Of a stretch of 6,111 nt of DNA, positions 1 through 5,500 are shown one piece after another. Source of the DNA: Holosporales bacterium. GTDB lineage: Bacteria; Pseudomonadota; Alphaproteobacteria; RUG11792. The translations under genes were made by a program, and so were the position numbers. Below the pieces are notes generated by a model. The model was not told where the DNA came from and made no database searches. It saw nothing but the letters and a program-made list of their open reading frames with translations. The stretch is taken from contig JAISFY010000064.1 in NCBI GenBank assembly GCA_031263345.1, forward strand, positions 1 to 6,111, written 5' to 3'. Each line of letters starts with the position of its first letter. The first letter of the stretch is position 1.

Positions 1-140
1 ACAAATTGGCAGCAGATGGGATCGCTCTGGAAGCCGCTCAGCAGGCTCTCAAGAACATCGACAAAGTCTGGGAAACCTTGCATTTCCAGGAGCAAAATAG
101 GATTATCAAGCTTCCGATTGTACCACATCTGTCAGATTAA
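1..140 (+). CDS. C-terminal end of a putative large serine recombinase (5' end outside the window)
   Basis: An open frame runs in from the left edge (first full codon at 3) and ends with TAA at 138-140, giving 45 residues with no stop. The segment L-x9-D-K-V-W-E-T-L-x3-E-Q-N-R-I-I-K-L resembles the 'FDPVWxxLxxxEQARIVxLL' segment near the C-terminus of large serine recombinases (resolvase/invertase type with recombinase zinc-ribbon domain) found in phages and integrative elements. In those proteins this segment is normally followed by several tens of residues (a VERV-type strand and more); here the frame stops about eight residues later, so the gene may be truncated or decayed. It is the only gene on the plus strand and converges on the lipoprotein gene. 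Seen: frame and motif. From memory of the family: the assignment. The catalytic N-terminal domain is not in the window, so activity cannot be judged. Confidence 0.4.
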   Translation, partial: KLAADGIALEAAQQALKNIDKVWETLHFQEQNRIIKLPIVPHLSD

Positions 141-243
141 CTCTTGTCCTTTACACTTCTTCAAGTAATCCCAGCTAGTTACGCAGTGTGATAAGATCTC
201 TTCACGCTGCTTCATGGTTTTATGATGTATTGCCTCGTGTAGG

Positions 244-262
244 CGTAAGTCACTGGCTTACG
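244..262. repeat. Small inverted repeat in the convergent gap between the recombinase remnant and the lipoprotein gene
   Basis: CGTAAG (244-249) and CTTACG (257-262) form a perfect 6-bp stem with a 7-nt loop. It lies between two converging reading frames (stops at 140 on plus and 291 on minus), where a bidirectional terminator would be expected. No run of T follows on either strand, so a Rho-independent terminator is not well supported. The rest of 141-290 holds no convincing gene. Confidence 0.3.
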
Positions 263-290
263 ATAGCGGCCCCGTGTTTTGTCCTAAGCT

Positions 291-707
291 CTACATCTCC
301 TTGGCTTTTGCAAAGGCATCAAGCTCCGCTTGTGAAACTCCGCTATTGATCCACTCCCCAACCGCTATTGTGCCTTTGTCGAAAAGTGTGAGTAAGTAAT
401 TTTTCGATACAATAGATCCCGAATTATCTGGATTAATAAGATAAACGAGACCAGCTGCCTTAGCTTGTGCCAAAATAGCATTTATAAGCTTCCAAAGTGG
501 CCAATTTATATCTGCTGCCAGTGTTGCCCGAGCTAAATTTGTTATTAATAGGATCATATTTTTTAAATCTGTTACCGATAGGGTCACATCTTTATTCATA
601 TCTTCATAATTAGGACTTATTTGACTAGGCCCGGTTGATGGGACAGTATGACAGCTAAATACAGCAACTACGCTCAAAGTCGATAACAGCCTGTGAATCC
701 AATTCAT
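291..707 (-). CDS. Putative lipoprotein of unknown function (138 residues)
   Basis: The N-terminus begins MNWIHRLL, followed by a hydrophobic stretch (about residues 7-18) and cysteine 19 in the context V-F-S-C. This reads as a lipobox, so the protein is probably exported and lipidated at Cys19. Phe at -2 is unusual, which lowers certainty. After a Ser/Pro/Thr-rich linker comes a largely helical, hydrophobic-patterned body with W-x-L-W-K-type segments and an acidic/basic tail ending in KAKEM. I recognise no family. The start at 707 is preferred over the in-frame ATG at 752 for two reasons: an AAGAGGAA Shine-Dalgarno sits 4 nt upstream (712-719), and the predicted promoter -10 (739-744) lies between the two starts, so the longer version could not be made from that transcript. 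The gene appears to be transcribed alone; the next upstream gene on the same strand ends 250 bp away. Confidence 0.6.
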   Translation of the reverse strand: MNWIHRLLSTLSVVAVFSCHTVPSTGPSQISPNYEDMNKDVTLSVTDLKNMILLITNLARATLAADINWPLWKLINAILAQAKAAGLVYLINPDNSGSIVSKNYLLTLFDKGTIAVGEWINSGVSQAELDAFAKAKEM

Positions 708-711
708 CGTA

Positions 712-719
712 TTCCTCTT
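712..719 (-). promoter_or_regulatory. Shine-Dalgarno of the putative lipoprotein gene
   Basis: On the minus strand AAGAGGAA lies 4 nt before the ATG at 707. It decides the start: nothing comparable precedes the upstream in-frame ATG at 752. Confidence 0.6.
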
Positions 720-738
720 TTGACGTAATACCTCATTA

Positions 739-768
739 AGTATATCTAGCATACCATTCGTGCGTTAA
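739..768 (-). promoter_or_regulatory. Putative sigma70-type promoter of the lipoprotein gene
   Basis: Minus strand: -35 TTAACG (763-768; 4 of 6 match TTGACA), 18-bp spacer, -10 TATACT (739-744; 5 of 6 match TATAAT). Transcription would start near 732, giving a leader of roughly 25 nt that includes the Shine-Dalgarno. The flanking DNA is AT-rich, so chance matches are possible. Confidence 0.45.
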
Positions 769-860
769 TTTTTAGTTAATAAATATTTACGACAATTAGG
801 AAAGAAGAAATAAGCAAGAATAAAACTAAAATATAGCAACAACAAAGAAACATTAGAAAA

Positions 861-901
861 GGAGCGGCTAGCTACCCAGTTCGAACAAACAAAACCGCCC
901 C
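861..901 (-). terminator. Possible Rho-independent terminator after the small secreted-protein gene
   Basis: Minus strand: GGGGCGG (901-895) can pair with CCGCTCC (867-861) in a 7-bp stem containing one G-U pair, followed at once by TTTTC. It lies 56 nt downstream of the stop of the 92-residue gene. Two things weaken it: the loop is long (27 nt) and the T tract is only four bases. Confidence 0.35.
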
Positions 902-925
902 ATATCACTAATCACATAAAGTATC

Positions 926-945
926 AGAGAATCTAAGAGTTCTCT
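926..945. repeat. Perfect 6-bp inverted repeat downstream of the 92-residue gene
   Basis: AGAGAA (926-931) and TTCTCT (940-945) flank an 8-nt loop, starting about 13 nt after the stop codon at 958. In RNA it would be a weak hairpin. No T tract follows, so it may assist termination or 3'-end stability rather than act as a classical terminator. Confidence 0.3.
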
Positions 946-957
946 AATGCCGTGAAA

Positions 958-1236
958 CTATTCAGCGTCCACTTTCTCGCTAGATGGCCCCACTTGGGCT
1001 TTGTTTAGATCGTCTGTGACCTTCGCTGCACGATTGTTGACCTTTTTGCTTTTGCAATTTTTCCGCAATTTCTTTTTGCGGTCTTTGGTGGATGATTCTG
1101 CTTGCTCTGAATCCTCAGTAGCCACTGATCCGGCAGACTCAGCTGTTGAGCTCTCATCCCGACTTTCTCCTCCATCAGCAAAGGCAAATCCGGTAAGCAG
1201 CGACAGAACTACAGAAAATACGCTGATTTTATTCAT
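958..1236 (-). CDS. Small secreted protein with acidic Ser-rich and lysine-rich halves (92 residues)
   Basis: The start at 1236 gives a textbook signal peptide: MNKIS, a hydrophobic core, and an A-F-A cleavage site after residue 20. A TTTGGAGAAA-type Shine-Dalgarno precedes it. A longer in-frame start at 1269 would bury this signal and falls inside the upstream inverted repeat, so I reject it. The mature protein (about 72 residues) has three parts. Residues 21-50 are acidic and rich in Ser, Glu and Ala. Residues 51-72 are strongly basic, with the clusters KKKLRK and KSKK. The tail is mixed and ends in DAE. There is a single mature cysteine (about residue 61), so no internal disulfide. I recognise no family; low complexity makes homology hard to judge. 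Low-complexity exported proteins like this occur among host-directed factors of intracellular bacteria, but also among ordinary periplasmic proteins. Confidence 0.6.
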   Translation of the reverse strand: MNKISVFSVVLSLLTGFAFADGGESRDESSTAESAGSVATEDSEQAESSTKDRKKKLRKNCKSKKVNNRAAKVTDDLNKAQVGPSSEKVDAE

Positions 1237-1241
1237 TTTGG

Positions 1242-1248
1242 TTTCTCC
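1242..1248 (-). promoter_or_regulatory. Shine-Dalgarno of the small secreted-protein gene
   Basis: Minus strand GGAGAAA, with its GGAG core 8 nt before the ATG at 1236. It fixes the start that yields an N-terminal signal peptide. Confidence 0.55.
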
Positions 1249-1268
1249 AAAAAAACTAGCAACTCTCA

Positions 1269-1305
1269 ATCGATGACATCATAACATCGATAGACACTCT
1301 ACAAT
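1269..1305 (-). promoter_or_regulatory. Putative promoter with an inverted repeat surrounding its -10 box
   Basis: Minus strand: TATGAT (1278-1283; 5 of 6 match TATAAT) is preceded by TTGTAG (1299-1304; spacer 15) or ATTGTA (1300-1305; spacer 16). The -10 lies within the 9-bp centre of a perfect inverted repeat, ATCGATG / CATCGAT (1269-1275 and 1285-1291). A regulator bound there would compete with RNA polymerase, so this could be an operator. Alternatively the repeat is an RNA hairpin in a leader. The predicted start of transcription lies about 30 nt before the ATG at 1236. The spacer is short for sigma70, so the promoter itself is uncertain; the repeat is certain. Confidence 0.4.
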
Positions 1306-1522
1306 TTTACCTCTTTTCTAAGAAGAGATCATAGAAATTTGATATACTCCTCTGCTATTATAATGTGATTGTTGCCTCAAGATCACTCAAAAATCATACA
1401 GTTAATCTTATAAGCGCATTTCATGTTCGAGGGGAAAACCATATTAATGTAAATAGTAAATAACGGTGAATATATCGCTACAAAATACCGTGGTTATCAG
1501 AATCTTGGTTCGACATTCCACG

Positions 1523-3547
1523 TTACAGGGCAGTGCCGGCCTCAAGGTGGCGTATACATTTTGCTGACCCGATCGAGTCGTCACGTTCTATTAGGGCGCG
1601 GTAATGTCCTGGCGTGGCCCACCAGTAAATTGGTCTCGATCGTACCGATCTCCACATGTAACCATCTGGAATTATTAAACTAGTCAAATTTTCTGGGCTA
1701 GCAGTATCTGTTAACCTGGGGGCTCTACTCCTATCAAGTCCCTTCGTTTGCCATAACATCATTGTCCTGCAGTGTAAGGCTGCAATAAACCCAAAGTCAC
1801 TACCCATGCGCTCCACGACCTCGGATAGAGCGTTTCCGTATGAACTTCTAGCACTACGTTCATCCCATTCTTTAGCGGCTGGATGCAATTTTTTTTGCTT
1901 TGTTTGTTCTGCTGGCGATAATTGTAAGAACTGTGATCTTTGAATATCAAAATCCTCTTTCACTTCCCTTAAAATTTGATCAGCAGCAACCCGAACTTGT
2001 TCGCCCATTCGACATAGAAAACCATCAGATTGGATAATCGTCCCAATGCCATTTAATTGCCCATGCATCGAAAGATTTTCGCGAGATCTTCCATTTTTTA
2101 GGTACAAAGGAAGAAATGGCCACCATTCGGGGCAGGCCATTAACCATATTACGAGATCGGCCCTCGATTGGAATAGTGTAGCATAAATCCCGCAATTACC
2201 AGCTCCGTGATTTTCGATCATCATTAGTGATCTCGAAACAACTGGGAAAGTTACTTGATTGAGAATAAGATTATTACCTTCCAGATCACTCGGTTTTAGT
2301 TGAGGTGCATCGCAGTGTCCGATGTATTTAATATTCGGATAATAGTACCTCCTAAACTTTTGATTCCTAGCATGATTTAAATTCATCAATAACGGACAAT
2401 GACTTTTCCAGCGGCCAATATGGCATAAACTTCGTGCATGTAAAAAATGCAAAATACTGATTGAAGCATCTTTACAAGCTTCGATTGTCGATCCTAAAGG
2501 TAACGGATGATGCATATCAAATAACATCCCAGTAACCATTCTAATCGATGCCTCAACGGCATCATCAACGGTCGCCCTCGGATTTTCGTATAGGTATCTT
2601 ATCGATGCTTTACAAATCAACCACTTCTTGGTCGTTTCCTTTAATTGCCCATTGGCACCGATAGAGTTGGTCAGGGATGTATTAGTTAAATTTGGAATCA
2701 TCGGGAGTTTCTGCGAGTCGCTACAGTAGCCGTAAGGACTTGGAATTCCCTTTTTTTGCGAATTAGCATAAGCGTTAGTCGTTAGCAGAGTGTTTCCACT
2801 CGTGACGATATCCTCAAAAACTCGGAGGCGAAGATTACTGATAGAATGCGTATCGTCATCGCTAGCTGGAAGGAGGGCGGCGAGCGTTCCCTCCTCTGTT
2901 AAAAGCCACTCTCGTTCACTATGAATCCTTTCCAAAAAAGAGACCGGAACACAAATCTTTTCTATATCGAATAGCGGATTTGACAATTTTTCTAGAACAC
3001 TTGGGAAATCCATCGGTTGGATAATCTCGAGCAGCGTATCTCGATATATTTCGTATCGTAATAATTCTAAAGGATTAGCGCTAATATGCTGAGCAATATC
3101 GAAACCGAACTGAAAGAATTCTTGCAAAGTACCGTTATTTATTGCTGGAAGTTGGGCATGTTTATGCAAAACGAATCTGGCCATTCCAGCAGAAATGAGT
3201 CTAGAAGCCAATTCCGAAAAGACAATTTGATGCCAGTCACCACTATGCGCAATCTCTCTATTTACCGCGGCAATGAAAGCGTTAATGACCGAATCATTGC
3301 CAGGTTTTATAATACAATCGTTGTAAAATTTGTCGCACGCTCCTAAAACTTTAAAACAAACTTTCTTTAGCTCTGGACTAAATCTCTGAGTGGCCGACTC
3401 CGAAACTAAATTACCGGACGATGCCCCATATGATGCCGTATGAGTTACTTCGCAAAACTCGGGTAATGATACGAATAATGCTTGACTAGCAACAGCAGTT
3501 TCGAGTGTTCCACAAAGAGCGAAACAAGATAATAAAAACGACCTCAT
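1523..3547 (-). CDS. Exported protein with a C-terminal OTU-like cysteine protease domain (putative deubiquitinase-type effector)
   Basis: 674 residues. An N-terminal signal peptide (hydrophobic 3-19, A-V-A cleavage near 20/21) predicts Sec export. Residues 21-440 match nothing I know; cysteines 64, 71 and 78 are spaced by seven. The C-terminal part follows OTU protease order: G-A-G-N-C-G at 448-453 with C452 as nucleophile candidate; a helix M-G-E-Q-V-R (514-519) like the LR helix after the Cys loop; M581-G582...F585-G586...A590-L591, like the 'M..G.WG...EL.AL' segment; and P646-G-H648-Y649, like the PGHY/HYD end of otubains, with H648 as base candidate. OTU enzymes cleave ubiquitin chains, so the target would be a eukaryotic host. 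Odd: the usual Asp three residues before the Cys is Ala449, and His+2 is Arg650, so the third catalytic residue is unclear. The Cys-His distance (196) is longer than in compact OTUs. The domain call is motif-based; another papain-fold peptidase is possible. The reading frame and start (strong Shine-Dalgarno) are secure. Confidence 0.55.
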   Translation of the reverse strand: MRSFLLSCFALCGTLETAVASQALFVSLPEFCEVTHTASYGASSGNLVSESATQRFSPELKKVCFKVLGACDKFYNDCIIKPGNDSVINAFIAAVNREIAHSGDWHQIVFSELASRLISAGMARFVLHKHAQLPAINNGTLQEFFQFGFDIAQHISANPLELLRYEIYRDTLLEIIQPMDFPSVLEKLSNPLFDIEKICVPVSFLERIHSEREWLLTEEGTLAALLPASDDDTHSISNLRLRVFEDIVTSGNTLLTTNAYANSQKKGIPSPYGYCSDSQKLPMIPNLTNTSLTNSIGANGQLKETTKKWLICKASIRYLYENPRATVDDAVEASIRMVTGMLFDMHHPLPLGSTIEACKDASISILHFLHARSLCHIGRWKSHCPLLMNLNHARNQKFRRYYYPNIKYIGHCDAPQLKPSDLEGNNLILNQVTFPVVSRSLMMIENHGAGNCGIYATLFQSRADLVIWLMACPEWWPFLPLYLKNGRSRENLSMHGQLNGIGTIIQSDGFLCRMGEQVRVAADQILREVKEDFDIQRSQFLQLSPAEQTKQKKLHPAAKEWDERSARSSYGNALSEVVERMGSDFGFIAALHCRTMMLWQTKGLDRSRAPRLTDTASPENLTSLIIPDGYMWRSVRSRPIYWWATPGHYRALIERDDSIGSAKCIRHLEAGTAL

Positions 3548-3554
3548 ATGGCAA

Positions 3555-3561
3555 CCTCCTT
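3555..3561 (-). promoter_or_regulatory. Very strong Shine-Dalgarno of the OTU-like gene
   Basis: Minus strand AAGGAGG, ending 7 nt before the ATG at 3547. This is the best ribosome binding site in the window, far better than those of skp or lpxD. It indicates efficient translation and fixes the start so that the signal peptide is N-terminal. Confidence 0.8.
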
Positions 3562-3616
3562 ATATTGCCTCATAATATCCTATAATCGCAGTAAAAAGCA
3601 CACTTAATGAGTTAAA

Positions 3617-3640
3617 ATTCTACCCATAATTCTACTCATA
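3617..3640. repeat. Tandem 12-bp direct repeat upstream of the OTU-like gene
   Basis: On the plus strand ATTCTACCCATA (3617-3628) is followed directly by ATTCTACTCATA (3629-3640), with one mismatch in twelve. It lies in the 127-bp gap between lpxD and the OTU-like gene, about 70-95 bp before the start codon. That is a plausible place for a direct-repeat operator, since 12 bp is near one helical turn. No clear sigma70 promoter was found in this gap. Confidence 0.5.
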
Positions 3641-3674
3641 AATACTTAAAAAACTCTTACCTTGCCTTCTTATT

Positions 3675-4712
3675 TTAGTCTTGTCCACGATTTTCCACCA
3701 TCTTTTTAAGGCAAATGTTTTGCCGATGCCACAAAAAGATGCTAACAGCAGGGCTTCCGGCCATACGGCAGTTATCTTTAAGATTTTTCATAATTCCTGA
3801 TTGTGCAGCAATCGAAACATTATTACCTATTTTCAAGTGACCGGCTATTCCTACTTGTCCCCCCAAAAAACATCTACTCCCGATGGTTACGCTCCCAGAG
3901 ATACCAGTTTGAGCAGCAATAACACAACGATCTCCAATCTCAACATTATGGGCAATGTGAACCATATCATCTATCCGTACGTCATTACCTATAACCGTAT
4001 CATCCATGCTTCCGCGATCTATCGTACAGTTGGCTCCAATTTGGACATTGTTCCCGATAATAACTCTTCCGAGCTGCATAATGTCGACGATTCCCGTCTC
4101 TCCGATGTGAAATCCAAAGCCTTGCTGCCCAATTCTGGATCCAGTCTTGATGTATGCAAACTTACCAATTTTGGCGAAAGAAATGGTTGTATTCGATTCG
4201 ATGTGAGAGTTCTCACCTACTTCTACACCACGTAAAATGGAAACATTACTCCCGATGAATGTTCCATCTCCTACCGTAACTTCATCATCGATAACCGCGA
4301 AATCCGAAATATAACATCCGGTGCCTATTACTGCCGTTCGTGAAATAGATGCCTTATCTGAAATGAACGTTTTCGTACGATCATGCTTAGATTTTATCGA
4401 GTAAAGCTCTTTAAGTAAAATCCCGAGAGCTAAATATGGGTTCAGAACCGATAGGGCAACCACATTGTTCGGTACCAGATGCGCATGCTTTTCAGCGACT
4501 AAACACGCAAATGCCTTAGTCTTTGATAATTCTTCAGTATAAATTACGTTGTGAAAGAAGGTAAGATCAGACTCAGAAGCATTATCGAGTCGAGCGATAT
4601 TTCTAATTTCGATATCAGGAGAATACCCAACGGGTATCTCGATTGATAAAATATCACAAATATTACGAAGTGTAATGCCCCCTATTTTCTCGTAAAAATT
4701 ACCATCAATCAT
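3675..4712 (-). CDS. lpxD: LpxD, UDP-3-O-(3-hydroxyacyl)glucosamine N-acyltransferase
   Basis: LpxD transfers a 3-hydroxyacyl chain from acyl carrier protein to the amino group of UDP-3-O-acyl-glucosamine, the third step of lipid A synthesis, in the cytoplasm. With ATG at 4712 it has 345 residues, close to the family norm (E. coli 341). Seen, in order: the N-terminal uridine-binding domain with DLTFFHN (49-55) and NPYLA (about 91-95); a left-handed beta helix of hexapeptide repeats (about 121-313) containing FGFHIG (199-204), QLGRVIIG and CTIDRG; HIAHN with the expected catalytic His255; and the C-terminal AGSPA...WHRQ...LKK helix. A TTG six bases upstream (4718) could also start it. The start overlaps the skp stop by 8 bp and lacks a clear Shine-Dalgarno, so translation is probably coupled. 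fabZ and lpxA, the usual downstream partners, are absent next door. Identification is secure. Confidence 0.93.
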   Translation of the reverse strand: MIDGNFYEKIGGITLRNICDILSIEIPVGYSPDIEIRNIARLDNASESDLTFFHNVIYTEELSKTKAFACLVAEKHAHLVPNNVVALSVLNPYLALGILLKELYSIKSKHDRTKTFISDKASISRTAVIGTGCYISDFAVIDDEVTVGDGTFIGSNVSILRGVEVGENSHIESNTTISFAKIGKFAYIKTGSRIGQQGFGFHIGETGIVDIMQLGRVIIGNNVQIGANCTIDRGSMDDTVIGNDVRIDDMVHIAHNVEIGDRCVIAAQTGISGSVTIGSRCFLGGQVGIAGHLKIGNNVSIAAQSGIMKNLKDNCRMAGSPAVSIFLWHRQNICLKKMVENRGQD

Positions 4713-5346
4713 GATCAATTAGTTTTTTCAAAATCACTTTTGGTAGTGTTTCATTCATTTTTTGCACAACCAGATCTGTAATATCGAGTCCATTCACATT
4801 GTAAAATACCAGTAACGCATCATTCGTTCCCTTGCTCAGTACAATGCTCAATTTCATGGATTTCGCGATCAATTTTATCACTTCGGAAAGTTTCGCTTGG
4901 ATATGTTCTGTAAGTTTAAGATCGGCGTTTTTGATAACTTGAATTTCTGCATTATACTTAGCTGAAATATCAGACCATTTTGCTTCTACCTTAGCAATAT
5001 CCTTGAGTTTCTGCTTTTGAGATAGACTCGAATCGTTTTTGATTCGCTCGTATTCTGCTTTAATCTTCATTTCAGATTCTCTAATTCTTAACAGGACTTC
5101 AGATAGCATCTCAGCTAATTTCTCATGACTCTGAAAACATACTGCCGAATCCTTCAGCCTCTGCCCGTCTAAGACTGCAATCCCTGCAGCATCCAGATAT
5201 TGACTATCCTTTCTTTTGGGGAACGAACGTGGCATAAAACGATCGAGCAGAAGAACTGACGACATCAGGACCACGAAGATTACCGAAGCTAGCGCTATAT
5301 GTCTTCCAAAGTTCCTTGTGTGCAAAGTGATTTTAAATAGCTCCAT
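4705..5346 (-). CDS. skp: OmpH/Skp family periplasmic chaperone, probably membrane-anchored
   Basis: Skp-type chaperones hold unfolded outer-membrane proteins in the periplasm on their way to the BAM complex. With ATG at 5346 the protein has 213 residues. It has a hydrophobic segment at about 16-35; then a family-typical strand with GIAVLDGQRLKDS (55-67), equivalent to 'IAVVDxQRIL'; a long charged alpha-helical region (about 72-162) fitting the coiled-coil tentacles; and the C-terminal return with LDITDLVVQKMNETLP (about 187-202), a close match to the 'DITxxVIxxLN' ending. The hydrophobic segment is followed by basic residues and no A-x-A site, so it may be an uncleaved anchor, unlike soluble E. 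coli Skp (about 160 residues). A TTG at 5364 would add six residues but lies at the predicted promoter. skp-lpxD order is conserved in proteobacteria. The family is clear; the anchor is inferred. Confidence 0.85.
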   Translation of the reverse strand: MELFKITLHTRNFGRHIALASVIFVVLMSSVLLLDRFMPRSFPKRKDSQYLDAAGIAVLDGQRLKDSAVCFQSHEKLAEMLSEVLLRIRESEMKIKAEYERIKNDSSLSQKQKLKDIAKVEAKWSDISAKYNAEIQVIKNADLKLTEHIQAKLSEVIKLIAKSMKLSIVLSKGTNDALLVFYNVNGLDITDLVVQKMNETLPKVILKKLIDHD

Positions 5347-5365
5347 AAAAACAGAAATAAACAAG

Positions 5366-5394
5366 ATTAGATGATACTATCGGATCACTGGCAA
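5366..5394 (-). promoter_or_regulatory. Putative sigma70-type promoter of the skp-lpxD operon
   Basis: Minus strand: -35 TTGCCA (5389-5394; 5 of 6), 17-bp spacer, -10 TCTAAT (5366-5371; 5 of 6). It is the best promoter match in the window. Transcription would start near 5359 with a leader of only about 13 nt before the ATG at 5346, which agrees with the lack of a good Shine-Dalgarno there. A second possible -10, a perfect TATAAT at 5460-5465, has no good -35 at the right distance. Confidence 0.5.
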
Positions 5395-5482
5395 GTACAG
5401 TCCTTTCGAGTACACGAAACCATCGTTAATAACAACATAGATCTGATATAGGATGAGCTATTATATATGGAACCTCTCTACC

Positions 5483-5500
5483 TCAGCATTATCATGCTGA
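5483..5500. repeat. Perfect 7-bp inverted repeat between gltX and skp
   Basis: TCAGCAT (5483-5489) and ATGCTGA (5494-5500) flank a 4-nt loop, giving a stable short hairpin on either strand. It lies 38-55 nt after the gltX stop and shares its last three bases with a second palindrome. On the minus strand it is not followed by a T tract, so it is not a classical gltX terminator. Confidence 0.6.

Noticed and set aside
132..215. 27-codon minus-strand frame starting MKQREEIL
   Set aside because: Too short, no Shine-Dalgarno, and it overlaps the end of the recombinase-like frame; its product matches nothing known to me.
861..901. tRNA or tmRNA end on the minus strand (7-bp GGGGCGG/CCGCTCC stem plus GTTCGAAC)
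   Set aside because: The stem and the TTCGA-like loop recall an acceptor stem and T loop, but the two stem halves are only 27 nt apart, no D or anticodon arm fits, and no CCA follows. A terminator is the simpler reading.
1001..1276. Plus-strand open frame of 91 codons
   Set aside because: It lies opposite the small secreted-protein gene, which has a signal peptide and a Shine-Dalgarno; the plus frame has neither and is a compositional shadow.
1339..1364. Plus-strand promoter-like pair TTGATA / TATAAT
   Set aside because: The spacer is only 14 bp and no plus-strand gene lies downstream before the antisense of the OTU-like gene.
1383..1424. 13-codon minus-strand frame in the gap after the OTU-like gene (possible leader peptide)
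   Set aside because: There is no Shine-Dalgarno, no attenuator-like hairpin with a T tract, and the next gene starts about 150 bp further on.
1489..1522. 5-bp CGTGG/CCACG stem just after the OTU-like gene as a terminator
   Set aside because: The loop is about 24 nt, the stem has five pairs, and no T tract follows on the minus strand.
3086..3346. Plus-strand open frame of 86 codons
   Set aside because: It is antisense to the OTU-like gene, has no ribosome binding site, and its product has no recognisable features.
3576..3604. Minus-strand TTAAGT, 17 bp, TATAGG as promoter of the OTU-like gene
   Set aside because: The spacing is right, but only 3 of 6 and 4 of 6 positions match consensus, which is expected by chance in such AT-rich DNA.
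3801..4235. Plus-strand open frame of 144 codons
   Set aside because: It is fully antisense to lpxD, whose hexapeptide repeats and catalytic motif are unmistakable. Its product shows no domain pattern.
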